Positions 9,308-18,676 of a stretch of DNA of 64,000 nucleotides are shown here, one piece after another. Under the pieces are notes generated by a model. That model saw only the letters and a list, made by a program, of their open reading frames with translations. It did no database searches and had not been told where the DNA came from. How positions within the stretch are numbered: the stretch's first letter is position 1; each line of letters begins with the position of its first letter. The position numbers and the translations under genes were made by a program. The stretch is from Jejuia sp047345485 (GTDB lineage: Bacteria > Bacteroidota > Bacteroidia > Flavobacteriales > Flavobacteriaceae), in the NCBI RefSeq assembly GCF_047345485.1, contig NZ_JBLFEN010000001.1:496001-560000 (forward strand), given 5' to 3'.

Positions 9308-9573
9308 AATTCAATAATTGTAATTATTTCATCAGTAATACCTTTCTACTTAAACTTTTTTTAAAAGCGAAAAAGAATTTCTATAAAAATATTGAATTAA
9401 GTTAAAGATGCAAATACAATTCTTTAAATATTATGAGTATTTGTAACTTATATGAAACTAAATGTATCATTATTTAGTTTGAATAAGAAAATTCTTGGTT
9501 TAAAACATGAATTTTAAATTTAGTTTATCATAATATAAAATTATACAGAGATTCTACTTGAAGAAACATGACA

Positions 9574-9714
9574 TTATTTAAATTTAGACCTGTAAGACTT
9601 TTTATTATTTTGTGTATATAAGTTTATAATAATAACTGCAACACAACCTATTGAAAACCCAATACCGCCACCTAAAAAAAAAATCAATTGTAAACACCAT
9701 CTAATAATTATCAC
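9574..9714 (-). CDS. Possible small single-span membrane peptide
   Basis: A 46-codon frame starting with GTG directly after an in-frame stop. It encodes one continuous hydrophobic helix with glycine spacing (LIFFLGGGIGFSIGCVAVIIINL) and then a basic tail (KKSYRSKFK), a convincing membrane-plus-positive-end pattern. No ATG and no clear promoter is seen, so it may be chance coding in AT-rich DNA. No function is assigned. Confidence 0.3.
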   Translation of the reverse strand: MIIIRWCLQLIFFLGGGIGFSIGCVAVIIINLYTQNNKKSYRSKFK

Positions 9715-9919
9715 ATTTTATTGCAAAATTATAATCTTACTTTAATAATATGTATACCAAAACCTATTTAAAAGTACTCAATAACAATTTAAGAGGTTAA
9801 AACGTACTTATTCATATTTTTACTTGTATATAAAGTTGAATTTTGCTGAATATTAAAAAGTTACTAAAGTTTTATCATTTATAAATTACATCAGTATAAA
9901 TATATTAACATTTTATTTT

Positions 9920-9947
9920 GTTTAACTTATTTAATTAATAGTTAAAC
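9920..9947 (+). promoter_or_regulatory. Twin GTTWAAC operator, copy A, upstream of the TetR gene
   Basis: GTTTAAC and GTTAAAC are separated by 14 bases, so their centres are 21 bp (two helical turns) apart. Each 7-mer is itself an odd palindrome (GTT-W-AAC). Seven bases downstream lies a -7-like element TATATTTA at 9954-9961. The same arrangement occurs at 18618-18645. The right half-site lies just upstream of the -7 element, a position suited to repression. The likely binding protein is the adjacent TetR regulator or the BLUF-AraC protein; this is inference. Confidence 0.65.
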
Positions 9948-9979
9948 ATTTTGTATATTTACGCTAAATATTAAAAATT

Positions 9980-10636
9980 ATGGCTAAGAAAAAATCTGTC
10001 TCAAAAGATGATATAATAACATGGTATATGGATTATGTATTAGAACATGACGCTAATCCAAAAACGGTATTCGCTTTCGCTAAAATGAATAATTTTGATG
10101 AAGCTAAATTTTATGAATACTTTACTTCATTTGAAACTATAGAGAAGGGCATTTTTGAAGCCTTCTTCTCAAACTCTATACATGCTTTAGAAAAAAGCGA
10201 AGATTATAAAATTTTTGATGCTAGAAATAAACTTTTAAGTTTTTACTACACCTTTTTTGAAAATCTTACTGCAAACAGAAGCTATGTAAAACATGTATTA
10301 GACAAATACAAAAAAGACTTTAAAGGTTTAAAAATACTTTCTGGTTTAAAAAAGCACTACACAAATTACGTAAGCGAATTGGGTATACAAATGTTAGATG
10401 TAAAGCAGGAACAATTAGAGAAAATACAAGACAACGCGCTTAAAGAATCTGCTTGGTTTCAACTACTATTAACTATGAAGTTCTGGCTAGATGATACATC
10501 GGCCTCGTTTGAGAAAACTGATATTTATATAGAAAAATCGGTAAACACCACATTTGATGTTTTAGATATTGCACCTCTTAAAAGTGTTATCGATTTGGGT
10601 AAATTTTTATTTAAAGAACGATTTCATTCCAATTAA
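9980..10636 (+). CDS. TetR-like transcriptional regulator
   Basis: The 218-residue protein begins with a basic leader (MAKKKSVSKDD). Residues about 10-60 fit a TetR HTH with an aromatic recognition region (KFYEYFTSFETIEKGIF). The rest is an all-helical ligand/dimer domain. It is the first gene of a unit that continues into the ABC1 kinase 3 bp downstream, and it sits right after the twin GTTWAAC site, so autoregulation is likely. In other bacteria comparable photolyase/stress clusters are controlled by MerR-type photoreceptors (LitR/CarH). Here a TetR protein seems to occupy that place, with a BLUF regulator next door. Confidence 0.7.
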   Translation: MAKKKSVSKDDIITWYMDYVLEHDANPKTVFAFAKMNNFDEAKFYEYFTSFETIEKGIFEAFFSNSIHALEKSEDYKIFDARNKLLSFYYTFFENLTANRSYVKHVLDKYKKDFKGLKILSGLKKHYTNYVSELGIQMLDVKQEQLEKIQDNALKESAWFQLLLTMKFWLDDTSASFEKTDIYIEKSVNTTFDVLDIAPLKSVIDLGKFLFKERFHSN

Positions 10637-10639
10637 CAT

Positions 10640-11953
10640 ATGAAGACCATAGACAATATACCTACATCAAAAATACGACGTGCATCAAAATTAGTGTCTA
10701 CTGGCGCTAAAGTGGGCGTAAATTATTTAAAATATTACGGTGACAAATTAGTAAGTAAAGAGGTTGACGCCAAAGAGCGTTTGAACAAAAATAACGCCTC
10801 TGATATTTACGATGGGTTAAAGCAACTTAAAGGTAGTGCGCTTAAAGTAGCGCAAATGCTAAGCATGGAAAAAAGTATTTTACCACAAGCTTATGTGGAA
10901 AAATTTTCTTTAGCGCAGTTTTCAGTACCGCCATTATCACCGCCTTTAGTAATAAAAACCTTTAAAAAATATTTTGGAAAACATCCAGATGAACTGTTTG
11001 ATACTTTTAATGCAACTTCTGTAAACGCTGCAAGCATCGGTCAGGTGCACATTGCAACTAAGAATGGGAAAAAACTTGCTGTGAAAATCCAATATCCAGG
11101 AGTTGCTGAGAGTATCGCATCAGACTTAGCTATGGTTAAACCTATAGCTATGAGTATGTTCAACATTAAAGGGAAAGATTCTGACAAATATTTTAAGGAA
11201 GTAGAACATAAGTTGGTTGAAGAGACTAATTATGTTTTAGAAGTTAAGCAGAGTAAGGAAATTTCTAATGCCTGTGGACACATAGCAAATTTAAAGTTTC
11301 CTAAATATTATGAAGCACTCTCTTCTGAGCGTATCATTACTATGGATTTCATGGAAGGTGAGCATTTATCAGAATTTACAGCTTATAATACCGATCAAAA
11401 TAAAGCAAATAAATTAGGGCAAGCACTTTGGGATTTTTACATGTATCAAATTCATAATTTGAAAAAAGTACATGCAGATCCTCATCCTGGGAACTTCTTA
11501 ATCACTAAAAAAGGAGAATTAATAGCTCTTGATTTTGGGTGTATGAAATCTATCCCTCAGGAATTTTATACACCTTATTTCGAGTTAGCAAAACCAGAAA
11601 ATATTACCAATAGAGATAATTTTGTATCCAAATTATATGAGCTTGAAATATTAAAGGAAGAGGATTCTAAAAAAGAATTAGCCTTTTTTACAGAAATGTT
11701 TCACGACATGTTGAGTTTATTTACGCAACCATTTCATCAAGAAACTTTTGATTTTTCTGATGCTGGATTCTTTGGAAAAATTGCTGAATTAGGCGAACGT
11801 TACTCAAAAAGTACAGATTTAAAGAAAATGAATGGAAATCGTGGTTCTAAACATTTTATCTATATAAACAGAACATTTTTTGGCCTTTATAATTTAATGT
11901 TTGATTTAAAAGCTCAAAACATAAAAATTAATAACTACTTAAGATTATCTTAA
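10640..11953 (+). CDS. ABC1/AarF (UbiB-like) atypical kinase family protein
   Basis: The 437-residue protein has the ABC1 hallmarks. The family-specific N-terminal KxGQ-like region appears as LKGSALKVAQMLS (about 64-76). An Ala-rich nucleotide loop follows (NAASIGQVHIA, about 128-138), then the Lys of LAVKIQYPG and a HADPHPGNFLI catalytic loop with LDFGCM metal motif. UbiB proteins support ubiquinone synthesis, but Bacteroidota use menaquinone, so a different lipid or quinone role is likely. It lies between a TetR regulator and a flavin reductase at 3 bp and 1 bp spacing, clearly one operon, which ties it to the light/redox-stress genes. Confidence 0.85.
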   Translation: MKTIDNIPTSKIRRASKLVSTGAKVGVNYLKYYGDKLVSKEVDAKERLNKNNASDIYDGLKQLKGSALKVAQMLSMEKSILPQAYVEKFSLAQFSVPPLSPPLVIKTFKKYFGKHPDELFDTFNATSVNAASIGQVHIATKNGKKLAVKIQYPGVAESIASDLAMVKPIAMSMFNIKGKDSDKYFKEVEHKLVEETNYVLEVKQSKEISNACGHIANLKFPKYYEALSSERIITMDFMEGEHLSEFTAYNTDQNKANKLGQALWDFYMYQIHNLKKVHADPHPGNFLITKKGELIALDFGCMKSIPQEFYTPYFELAKPENITNRDNFVSKLYELEILKEEDSKKELAFFTEMFHDMLSLFTQPFHQETFDFSDAGFFGKIAELGERYSKSTDLKKMNGNRGSKHFIYINRTFFGLYNLMFDLKAQNIKINNYLRLS

Positions 11954-11954
11954 T

Positions 11955-12587
11955 ATGAAATATTTTAGTGAAACAGATATAAAAAATTTAGATCATATCT
12001 ACAAAATTAACTTGATTAATAGTTGCTCTGGCTATAAATCGGCTAATTTAATTGGTTCTGTTTCAGAAGATGGTGTACAGAATGTAGCGGTATTTAGTTC
12101 TATTACGCATATTGGTTCTAGTCCTGCTATTTTTGGTTTTTTTTTGAGACCAACTACCGTAATACGTAATACTTACGATAACTTAAAAACTACAGGGGTA
12201 TATACTATAAATCATATATATGAAGGCATTAAAGAAGATGCGCACCATACATCAGCAAAATACGATAGCGATATCTCAGAATTTGATATGACAAATTTAA
12301 AGGCTGAATTTAAAGATGATTTTAAAGCTCCATTTGTAAAAGGCGCTCCTGTACAACTAGCTATGGAATTTTTAGAAGAATATCCAATAAAAGCCAATAA
12401 TACCATTTTAGTTATTGGTAAAGTAATTGGCTTGTATGTAGACAATGAACTTATTGAAGACGACGGATTTATAAATCTATCAAAAGCAGGAGTTGCTGCT
12501 ATAAATGGTTTAGACGGTTATGCTGTACCACAAAATAATGAGAGATTTGGATACCAAAGACCTAAAGAAATAACAGAAAGTTTATGA
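11955..12587 (+). CDS. Flavin reductase-like (FMN-binding split barrel) protein
   Basis: The 210-residue protein fits the flavin reductase-like fold. It has the early motif NLIGSVSEDGVQNVAVFSSI with SPAIFGFFLRP (about 50-63), and then TVIRNTYDN with TGVYTINHI, as in flavoproteins that bind FMN at a split barrel. It may reduce flavin or act on a small substrate with bound FMN. It follows the kinase by one base, and its last codons overlap the next gene by 4 bases. Flavin supply or reduction fits a neighbourhood of FAD-dependent photolyases and a BLUF receptor. Confidence 0.8.
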   Translation: MKYFSETDIKNLDHIYKINLINSCSGYKSANLIGSVSEDGVQNVAVFSSITHIGSSPAIFGFFLRPTTVIRNTYDNLKTTGVYTINHIYEGIKEDAHHTSAKYDSDISEFDMTNLKAEFKDDFKAPFVKGAPVQLAMEFLEEYPIKANNTILVIGKVIGLYVDNELIEDDGFINLSKAGVAAINGLDGYAVPQNNERFGYQRPKEITESL

Positions 12588-14053
12588 AAATTCTTGTAAC
12601 AGGAGCAACAGGTTATATTGGCAAACGCCTTATCCCCTTTTTATTAAATGAGGGCCATACCGTTGTTTGTGTTGTAAGAGATAGATTAAGAGCAGATAAA
12701 AGTTATACTGAAGATGAAAATATATATGTGATTGAAGCAGACTTTTTAAAACCTGAAACTCTTAAAAACATTCCAAAAGAGATTGATGCAGCTTACTATC
12801 TTATACACTCTATGTCTAACTCTTCAAAAGATTTTGAAACTTTAGAAGAAAAGTGTGCCATAAATTTTAAACGTCATATTGAAACCACTAACGTTAAACA
12901 AGTGCTTTATTTAAGTGGCATTACAAATGAGGATCAGCTGTCTAAACATCTTAGATCGAGAAAAAATGTTGAAGGTATTTTAAAATCAGAACAATATGCA
13001 CTTACCATATTTAAAGCAGGAATAATAGTTGGTTCTGGCAGTTCTTCATTCGAAATTATTAGAGATTTAGTTGAAAAACTACCTTTTATGATTGCGCCTA
13101 AATGGTTAAATACAAAAACTCAACCATTGGCTGTTAGAGACGTTTTATCATTTTTAACTCGTGCTGTAGGCAAGGAAGCTGTTTACAATAATAGTTATGA
13201 TGTTTTTGGTCCTGAAATTATTACTTATAGAGAAATGTTACTTCAATTTGCTGAAGTTCGTGGACTTAAACGTTATATATTAACTGTACCAGTGATGACG
13301 CCTAAGTTATCATCATATTGGTTATATTTTGTAACGTCTACATCTTACAAATTGGCTACATCGCTAGTTGATAGTATGGGCGTGCAAATTATTGGTAAAC
13401 CAAGCAATATTAATAAAATACTAGATGTAAACCCTATTACTTACAGAGAAGCAGTATCACTAGCATTCGAAAAAATTGAACAAAACAGTATTGTTTCTAG
13501 CTGGAAAGATTCCATGGTAAGCAGCGGACGTTTAGGCAACCAATTACATAAATATGTAAACGTACCTAAGTTTGGGTGTTTTAAAGATTATAAAGAACGT
13601 AATATCATTAACACAGATGCAACCATTGAAAAAATTTGGAGTATTGGTGGGAAAAATGGTTGGTATTATGGCACCATACTTTGGCGTATTAGGGGCTATA
13701 TAGATAAACTTTTTGGCGGTATCGGCTTAAGGCGTGGACGTACCAGTCCAACGGAGTTAGATGCTGGTGATGCCTTAGATTTTTGGCGTGTAATTTTTGC
13801 TGATAAAGAAAAACAAAAACTATTATTATACGCAGAGATGCGTTTACCTGGTGAAGCTTGGTTAGAATTTAAAATTGAAGATGATAAATTAAAACAAACT
13901 GCAACATTTAGACCTCGAGGTCTTTGGGGTAGATTATACTGGTATGCTGTACTACCGTTTCATGGTTTTATATTTTCAGGTATGATAAATAAATTAGTAA
14001 AAGTTGAGCCACAAAAAACAACACTTACCACAGAAAACGTGCAAAACCTGTAG
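12584..14053 (+). CDS. NAD(P)-binding epimerase-like protein with C-terminal DUF2867
   Basis: The 489-residue protein has an N-terminal atypical SDR/NmrA Rossmann domain starting with TGATGYIGKRL (GxxGxxG at about 7-13). The C-terminal 150 residues match DUF2867 (a START-like barrel, with motifs such as GLRRGRTSPTELDAGD and FRPRGLWGRLYWYAVLPFH). Such fusions are frequent in photolyase and carotenoid-type stress clusters, but their reaction is not established. It overlaps the flavin reductase by 4 bases. About 65 bp separate it from the Cry-DASH gene, so read-through is likely. Confidence 0.8.
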   Translation: MKILVTGATGYIGKRLIPFLLNEGHTVVCVVRDRLRADKSYTEDENIYVIEADFLKPETLKNIPKEIDAAYYLIHSMSNSSKDFETLEEKCAINFKRHIETTNVKQVLYLSGITNEDQLSKHLRSRKNVEGILKSEQYALTIFKAGIIVGSGSSSFEIIRDLVEKLPFMIAPKWLNTKTQPLAVRDVLSFLTRAVGKEAVYNNSYDVFGPEIITYREMLLQFAEVRGLKRYILTVPVMTPKLSSYWLYFVTSTSYKLATSLVDSMGVQIIGKPSNINKILDVNPITYREAVSLAFEKIEQNSIVSSWKDSMVSSGRLGNQLHKYVNVPKFGCFKDYKERNIINTDATIEKIWSIGGKNGWYYGTILWRIRGYIDKLFGGIGLRRGRTSPTELDAGDALDFWRVIFADKEKQKLLLYAEMRLPGEAWLEFKIEDDKLKQTATFRPRGLWGRLYWYAVLPFHGFIFSGMINKLVKVEPQKTTLTTENVQNL

Positions 14054-14119
14054 TTTACCTTTTACTTGGAGGAAAAAATGGGAAAAAAATTGGGACAACG
14101 TTAAATATTGTAGTGAACG

Positions 14120-15430
14120 ATGCAGGAGAAACAAAACAACACCGGCTTAGTTTGGTTTAGAAACGATTTACGAGTTAATGATAATATCGTTTTAAACGAA
14201 GCTTTACAAAAACACAAACATCTTATTGCAGTTTACTGTTTTGATCCTAGACATTTTGAGGTAAATAGCTTTGGATTTAAAAAAACTGAAAAATATAGAA
14301 CTCAGTTTTTAATAGAAACCATTACAGATTTAAAGGAAAACCTAGAGGATATAAATATTGAGTTATTTGTATACCACAACAACCCAGAGCATGCCATTCC
14401 TAAACTAATTGAGCAGTTTGACATTAAAGATATTTATCTTCAAAAAGAATGGACGAGTGAAGAAGTTGAAGTTTTAGAATATGTAAAAACTAATGTTTCA
14501 GAAAATATTTCTTTTCACGAACATTACAACCAATTCCTATTTCATCCAGAGGATATTGTTATGTCTTTTAAACAAATTCCTCAGGTTTTTACTAGTTTTA
14601 GAAAAAAGGTAGAAAAGTATAGTTGCGTAAAGCCTTCAAATAATTCAGAAGTTTTACTGCCTATTAAATCTATTTCTAATACAACTACTATTCCATCACT
14701 AAAAGCGTTGGGGTTTGATGGTTTTGTGCCACACCCAAATACAGCTTTTCCTTTTAAAGGGGGAGAAAATGCCGCATTACATCGTTTGGATGATTATTTT
14801 TTTCAGACTAAAAAATTAGGGTTTTACAAAAAAACAAGAAATGGGCTTGTTGGTAAAGATTATAGCTCTAAGTTTTCGCCGTGGTTGGCAAATGGTAGTA
14901 TTTCTGCAAGAACAATATATTGGTTTGTGAAGGAATTTGAAAAAGAACATTATAAGAACCAATCGACTTATTGGTTGATCTTTGAATTGATTTGGAGAGA
15001 TTATTTCAAATATATGTCGCTAAAACACGATAACGATATATTTAAAAAAGATGGAATTCTCAAAAAAAAGTATCAATGGAAAACTGATAAAAGTTTAGTA
15101 GATTCTTGGATAAATGGCGAAACCAGTTCAGCTTTTATAAACGCAAATATGTTAGAACTTAAACATACAGGCTGGATGAGTAATAGAGGTAGGCAAAACG
15201 TAGCTTCATTTTTTTCAAAAGAACTATTGCTAGATTGGAGAATTGGTGCAGCGTATTTTGAGTCATTACTTCTAGACTACGACGTACATAGTAATTATGG
15301 TAACTGGATGTATGTTTCGGGCGTTGGTAACGATCCTCGCAATAGAAAGTTTAATGTAGACTTACAAGCAGAACGTTATGATAGCAATGGTAAATTTCAG
15401 AATTTATGGTTGCAAAAAACATTATTTTAA
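14120..15430 (+). CDS. DASH-type cryptochrome/photolyase
   Basis: The 436-residue protein has an N-terminal photolyase alpha/beta domain (GLVWFRNDLRVNDN) and a C-terminal FAD domain with Cry-DASH signatures: YSSKFSPWLANGSISAR, ELIWRDYF, GWMSNRGRQNVASF and DYDVHSNYGNWMYVSGVGNDPR. Cry-DASH proteins bind FAD and a folate antenna and repair cyclobutane dimers mainly in single-stranded DNA, possibly with signalling roles. It is the first of three flavin photoreceptor genes in a row. An inverted repeat (TTCGCTT / AAGCGAA, 15442-15469) follows the stop without a T run, so it may attenuate but not fully end transcription. Confidence 0.9.
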   Translation: MQEKQNNTGLVWFRNDLRVNDNIVLNEALQKHKHLIAVYCFDPRHFEVNSFGFKKTEKYRTQFLIETITDLKENLEDINIELFVYHNNPEHAIPKLIEQFDIKDIYLQKEWTSEEVEVLEYVKTNVSENISFHEHYNQFLFHPEDIVMSFKQIPQVFTSFRKKVEKYSCVKPSNNSEVLLPIKSISNTTTIPSLKALGFDGFVPHPNTAFPFKGGENAALHRLDDYFFQTKKLGFYKKTRNGLVGKDYSSKFSPWLANGSISARTIYWFVKEFEKEHYKNQSTYWLIFELIWRDYFKYMSLKHDNDIFKKDGILKKKYQWKTDKSLVDSWINGETSSAFINANMLELKHTGWMSNRGRQNVASFFSKELLLDWRIGAAYFESLLLDYDVHSNYGNWMYVSGVGNDPRNRKFNVDLQAERYDSNGKFQNLWLQKTLF

Positions 15431-15551
15431 ATAATTACATGTTCGCTTAATTTATTAGGCACAAGCGAATTATATAAAGCGCTAATTACACACTTAAGTA
15501 TTGTTGTGACAAAAAAGACATAACTAATCGGTGTAACAAAAATAAAAAAGA

Positions 15552-17084
15552 TTGAAAACATTAAGACTGATATTAGGCGATCAACTCAACATAAAACACT
15601 CATGGTTTAAAGATACCGATGATGAAGTTTTGTATTGTATGTTTGAAATGCGCCAAGAAACGGACTATGTAAAACATCACATTCAAAAAGTAATTGGTTT
15701 TTTTTCTGCAATGCGTCAATTTCATTTGGATTTAACCTCCAACGGTCATGATGTAATTTATTTCAAAATTAATGATGATAAAAATACACAAAGCTTAATA
15801 GATAATCTTTCAAAATTAATTGACAGCCATCAAATTTCAAATTTTGAATATTTATTTCCGGATGAATACCGTTTAGACGAACAATTAAAATCCTTCTGCA
15901 GTACTATTAAAATTTCATCAAAAGCAGTATCAACTGAACATTTTTACACAAATCGAGAAGATTTAAAAACTTTCTTTAAGGGCAAAAAACAATATCTCAT
16001 GGAAAACTTCTACAGAGATATGCGCAAAAAACATGACATTTTAATGGTTAGCGACCAACCCGAAGGTGGTAAATGGAATTACGACAAAAGCAATAGAAAC
16101 AAGTGGAAAGGTGAAGTTGAAATCCCAAATTATAAGTTATTTAAAAATGATGTTACAGAAATTGTAGAGAACATAAAAAATACCGACATTAAAACTATTG
16201 GTAAGTTTGAAACTAAAACCTTCTCCTACCCTATTTCTAGAATTCAAGCATTAGAACAACTTAAATATTTTTGCGAACATTTATTAATTCATTTTGGCGA
16301 TTATCAAGATGCTATGCATACAGATGAGGACTATTTGTTTCACTCACGGTTATCATTCGCTATGAATTTAAAGTTGATATCTCCAAAAGACATTGTAAAA
16401 ACTGTAATGAATTATTACAGAAAACATGGAGACACCATTGCTATTTCGCAAGTAGAAGGCTTTGTACGACAAGTTATAGGTTGGCGAGAATATATGCGTG
16501 GTATGTATTGGGCATTTATGCCAGAATATAAAAGTCTAAACGAACTAAACAATCAAAATAATTTACCAGAATTTTTCTGGACAGGTAATACAAAAATGAA
16601 TTGTTTAAAACATGCCATAGCAAACTCGCTAAATAATAGTTACGCCCACCACATACAACGCTTAATGATAACGGGGAACTATGCGTTATTAACACAAACT
16701 AACCCAGATGAAGTTGACGCTTGGTATTTAGGCGTTTACATAGACGCAGTAGAATGGGTACAACTTACAAACACAAGAGGTATGAGCCAATTTGCAGATG
16801 GTGGAAAAATTGCAACCAAACCTTATGTGTCTTCTGGCTCTTACATTAATAAAATGAGCAATTACTGTTCTAATTGTCATTACAACAAAAGCAAAAAAAC
16901 GGAAGACGATGCTTGCCCTTTCAACAGTTTATACTGGAATTTTTTAGATGAGAAACGTGAGTATTTAAGAAATAATTTTAGAATGGGTATGATGTATAGC
17001 CTACTAGATAAAATGGATAATAATCAACTAAAAAAAATTAAAGATAAAGCACAACATATAATTGCACATCAAGATGAATACTAA
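15552..17084 (+). CDS. FeS-containing bacterial cryptochrome/(6-4) photolyase (CryPro/FeS-BCP family)
   Basis: The 510-residue protein begins LRLILGDQLN, typical of the prokaryotic (6-4) photolyase family. Four cysteines fit the [4Fe-4S] ligands of Agrobacterium PhrB almost exactly in position: Cys351, Cys439, Cys442 and Cys455 (motifs MNCLK, YCSNC, DDACPF). The active-site histidines appear as AHHIQRLM at about 365-372. The family repairs (6-4) photoproducts and carries FAD and a lumazine-type antenna. The start is TTG, chosen because it gives the conserved N-terminus and no better start is available. Its 3' end overlaps the next gene. Confidence 0.9.
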   Translation: MKTLRLILGDQLNIKHSWFKDTDDEVLYCMFEMRQETDYVKHHIQKVIGFFSAMRQFHLDLTSNGHDVIYFKINDDKNTQSLIDNLSKLIDSHQISNFEYLFPDEYRLDEQLKSFCSTIKISSKAVSTEHFYTNREDLKTFFKGKKQYLMENFYRDMRKKHDILMVSDQPEGGKWNYDKSNRNKWKGEVEIPNYKLFKNDVTEIVENIKNTDIKTIGKFETKTFSYPISRIQALEQLKYFCEHLLIHFGDYQDAMHTDEDYLFHSRLSFAMNLKLISPKDIVKTVMNYYRKHGDTIAISQVEGFVRQVIGWREYMRGMYWAFMPEYKSLNELNNQNNLPEFFWTGNTKMNCLKHAIANSLNNSYAHHIQRLMITGNYALLTQTNPDEVDAWYLGVYIDAVEWVQLTNTRGMSQFADGGKIATKPYVSSGSYINKMSNYCSNCHYNKSKKTEDDACPFNSLYWNFLDEKREYLRNNFRMGMMYSLLDKMDNNQLKKIKDKAQHIIAHQDEY

Positions 17085-18555
17085 GCCCCATGTAAACATT
17101 GTTTGGTTAAAACGAGATTTAAGACTGCATGATAACGAAGCTATTTATAATGCACTTAACACTGGTAAACTAACACTTTTACTCTATAGTTTTGAGCCTT
17201 TATTAATAAACGATAAACATTACAGCGAGCGCCATTGGAATTTTATTAAAGAGTCAATTATAGACCTTAATAATGAATTAGAGCATTACAACTCAAAAAT
17301 ACTTGCAGTACAATCTGATATTATCGCGGTAATTAATCAATTACAATCGCATTATCAAATATCAAATATTTACTCGCACCAAGAAACAGGAGTACTAGTA
17401 ACTTATGAGCGTGATAAAAATTTTAAAAGGTATTGCAAAAACAATTTAATTAATTGGCACGAAAACATCAATAATGGTATACAGCGCGGTTTAAAAAATA
17501 GAGACAACTGGACTGCTTTAGTTGATGCTTACTATGCTATTGAGCCTCTAATGTTTTTACCAAAACAACAACAACTTGTAACCAAAGAAGATGTTGAAAC
17601 GCTAGAGCAAAATTTTAATATTCCAGATTTAACAACACCAGAAACTTCACCTTTCCAAAAAGGTGGCCGTACAATTGGGCTTAAATACTTGGAGTCGTTT
17701 TATAAAGACCGGTATTCTAATTACATGTTTAATATTTCTAAACCAGAATTATCTCGAAAAAGCTGTAGTAGGATTTCACCATATATATCTTGGGGAAACT
17801 TATCGGTTAGAGAGGTGTATCATAAAGCATATCATCTTAAGAAAACATCAACAAATAAAAAAGCGTTAGAAGCCTACATGTCGCGCTTACGTTGGCAAAC
17901 CCATTTTATTCAAAAATTTGAAATGGAGCACACTATGGAAGAGGCTAGTGTAAATAAAGGGTTTCATAAATTAAAAAAAAGTGTTTCAGAGGTATACCAA
18001 ATTGCTTGGGAAACCGGACAAACAGGATACCCGCTTGTAGACGCTTGTATGCGCTGTTTAAATGAAACAGGTTATCTTAATTTTAGAATGCGCGCATTGG
18101 TAGTATCATTTTATACGCACAATCTTTGGCAACCTTGGCAAGGTGCTACAACTCACCTGTCGCAGATGTTTTTAGATTTTGAACCTGGTATTCATTTCCC
18201 TCAATTACAAATGCAAGCGGGAGAAACAGGAATAAATATGCTACGTATTTATAATCCTGTGAAAAATAGTTTAGAACATGATCCTGAAGCCGCTTTTATA
18301 AAAAAATGGATTCCAGAACTTAAGGCTCTAGATATCCCTTTTGCACATCAGCCTTACCTTATGACAGAAATGGAACAACAATTCTATAACTTTCAACTGG
18401 GTAAAGATTATCCAAAACCAATAGTAGACTTAGAAACTACAAGAACTAAAGCAAGTAATGCGCTTTGGAAACTCCGTAAAGACAAAATAGTAATAGAAGA
18501 AAGTAAAAGAATATTAAAAAAGCACACACTTAAAAATCGCTTCAAAAACTCTTAA
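17074..18555 (+). CDS. Deoxyribodipyrimidine photolyase/cryptochrome family protein
   Basis: I chose the ATG that overlaps the preceding stop by 11 bases; an upstream TTG at 17062 would add four residues. The 493-residue protein has the photolyase N-terminal domain (IVWLKRDLRLHDN) and FAD domain (SRISPYISWGNLSVREVY, RLRWQTHF, GQTGYPLVDACMRCL, LNFRMRALVVSF). Where class I enzymes have a DxxxASNxxNWQW-type motif it has a different stretch (GIHFPQLQMQAGETGINM), so it belongs to a divergent branch rather than class I CPD photolyase or Cry-DASH. DNA repair or photoreception is inferred. Confidence 0.85.
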   Translation: MNTKPHVNIVWLKRDLRLHDNEAIYNALNTGKLTLLLYSFEPLLINDKHYSERHWNFIKESIIDLNNELEHYNSKILAVQSDIIAVINQLQSHYQISNIYSHQETGVLVTYERDKNFKRYCKNNLINWHENINNGIQRGLKNRDNWTALVDAYYAIEPLMFLPKQQQLVTKEDVETLEQNFNIPDLTTPETSPFQKGGRTIGLKYLESFYKDRYSNYMFNISKPELSRKSCSRISPYISWGNLSVREVYHKAYHLKKTSTNKKALEAYMSRLRWQTHFIQKFEMEHTMEEASVNKGFHKLKKSVSEVYQIAWETGQTGYPLVDACMRCLNETGYLNFRMRALVVSFYTHNLWQPWQGATTHLSQMFLDFEPGIHFPQLQMQAGETGINMLRIYNPVKNSLEHDPEAAFIKKWIPELKALDIPFAHQPYLMTEMEQQFYNFQLGKDYPKPIVDLETTRTKASNALWKLRKDKIVIEESKRILKKHTLKNRFKNS

Positions 18556-18617
18556 CTTCTAAAAATCAGATACATATAATTTATCATAACTAAAACTTAT
18601 TATTTGATTGAAATTTT

Positions 18618-18645
18618 GTTTAACTAATTTGTAAAAAGGTTAAAC
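18618..18645 (+). promoter_or_regulatory. Twin GTTWAAC operator, copy B
   Basis: GTTTAAC-N14-GTTAAAC, the same arrangement and spacing as at 9920-9947. TTG at both positions precedes the left half-site, and ATTTTGTAT follows the right one. It overlaps the spacer of a good promoter (TTG at 18629-18631, TATCTTTG at 18653-18660, 21 bases between), so a bound protein would block RNA polymerase. Confidence 0.7.
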
Positions 18646-18652
18646 AATTTTG

Positions 18653-18660
18653 TATCTTTG
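18653..18660 (+). promoter_or_regulatory. Bacteroidota promoter -7 element (TATCTTTG)
   Basis: An exact TAnnTTTG match with a -33 TTG 21 bases upstream, the best promoter of the photolyase region. It would start the second transcription unit just before the unknown gene at 18677 and is overlapped by the twin GTTWAAC site. Confidence 0.7.
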
Positions 18661-18676
18661 AGTATCAATAAGAATA

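Larger units (their letters stand above)
9308..9979. other. Divergent intergenic region between the BLUF regulator and the TetR operon
   Basis: This very AT-rich 672-bp stretch separates two divergent regulators. It holds the twin GTTWAAC site and the probable promoter near the TetR gene, and on the minus strand a possible 46-codon membrane peptide. I see no RNA gene or terminator in it. Its length is generous for simple promoters, so further regulatory sites are possible. Confidence 0.6.

Noticed and set aside
14088..14114. Eight-codon frame after GGAGG between the DUF2867 SDR and Cry-DASH genes
   Set aside because: Too short to support; Bacteroidota rarely use strong Shine-Dalgarno sites, so the match may be accidental.
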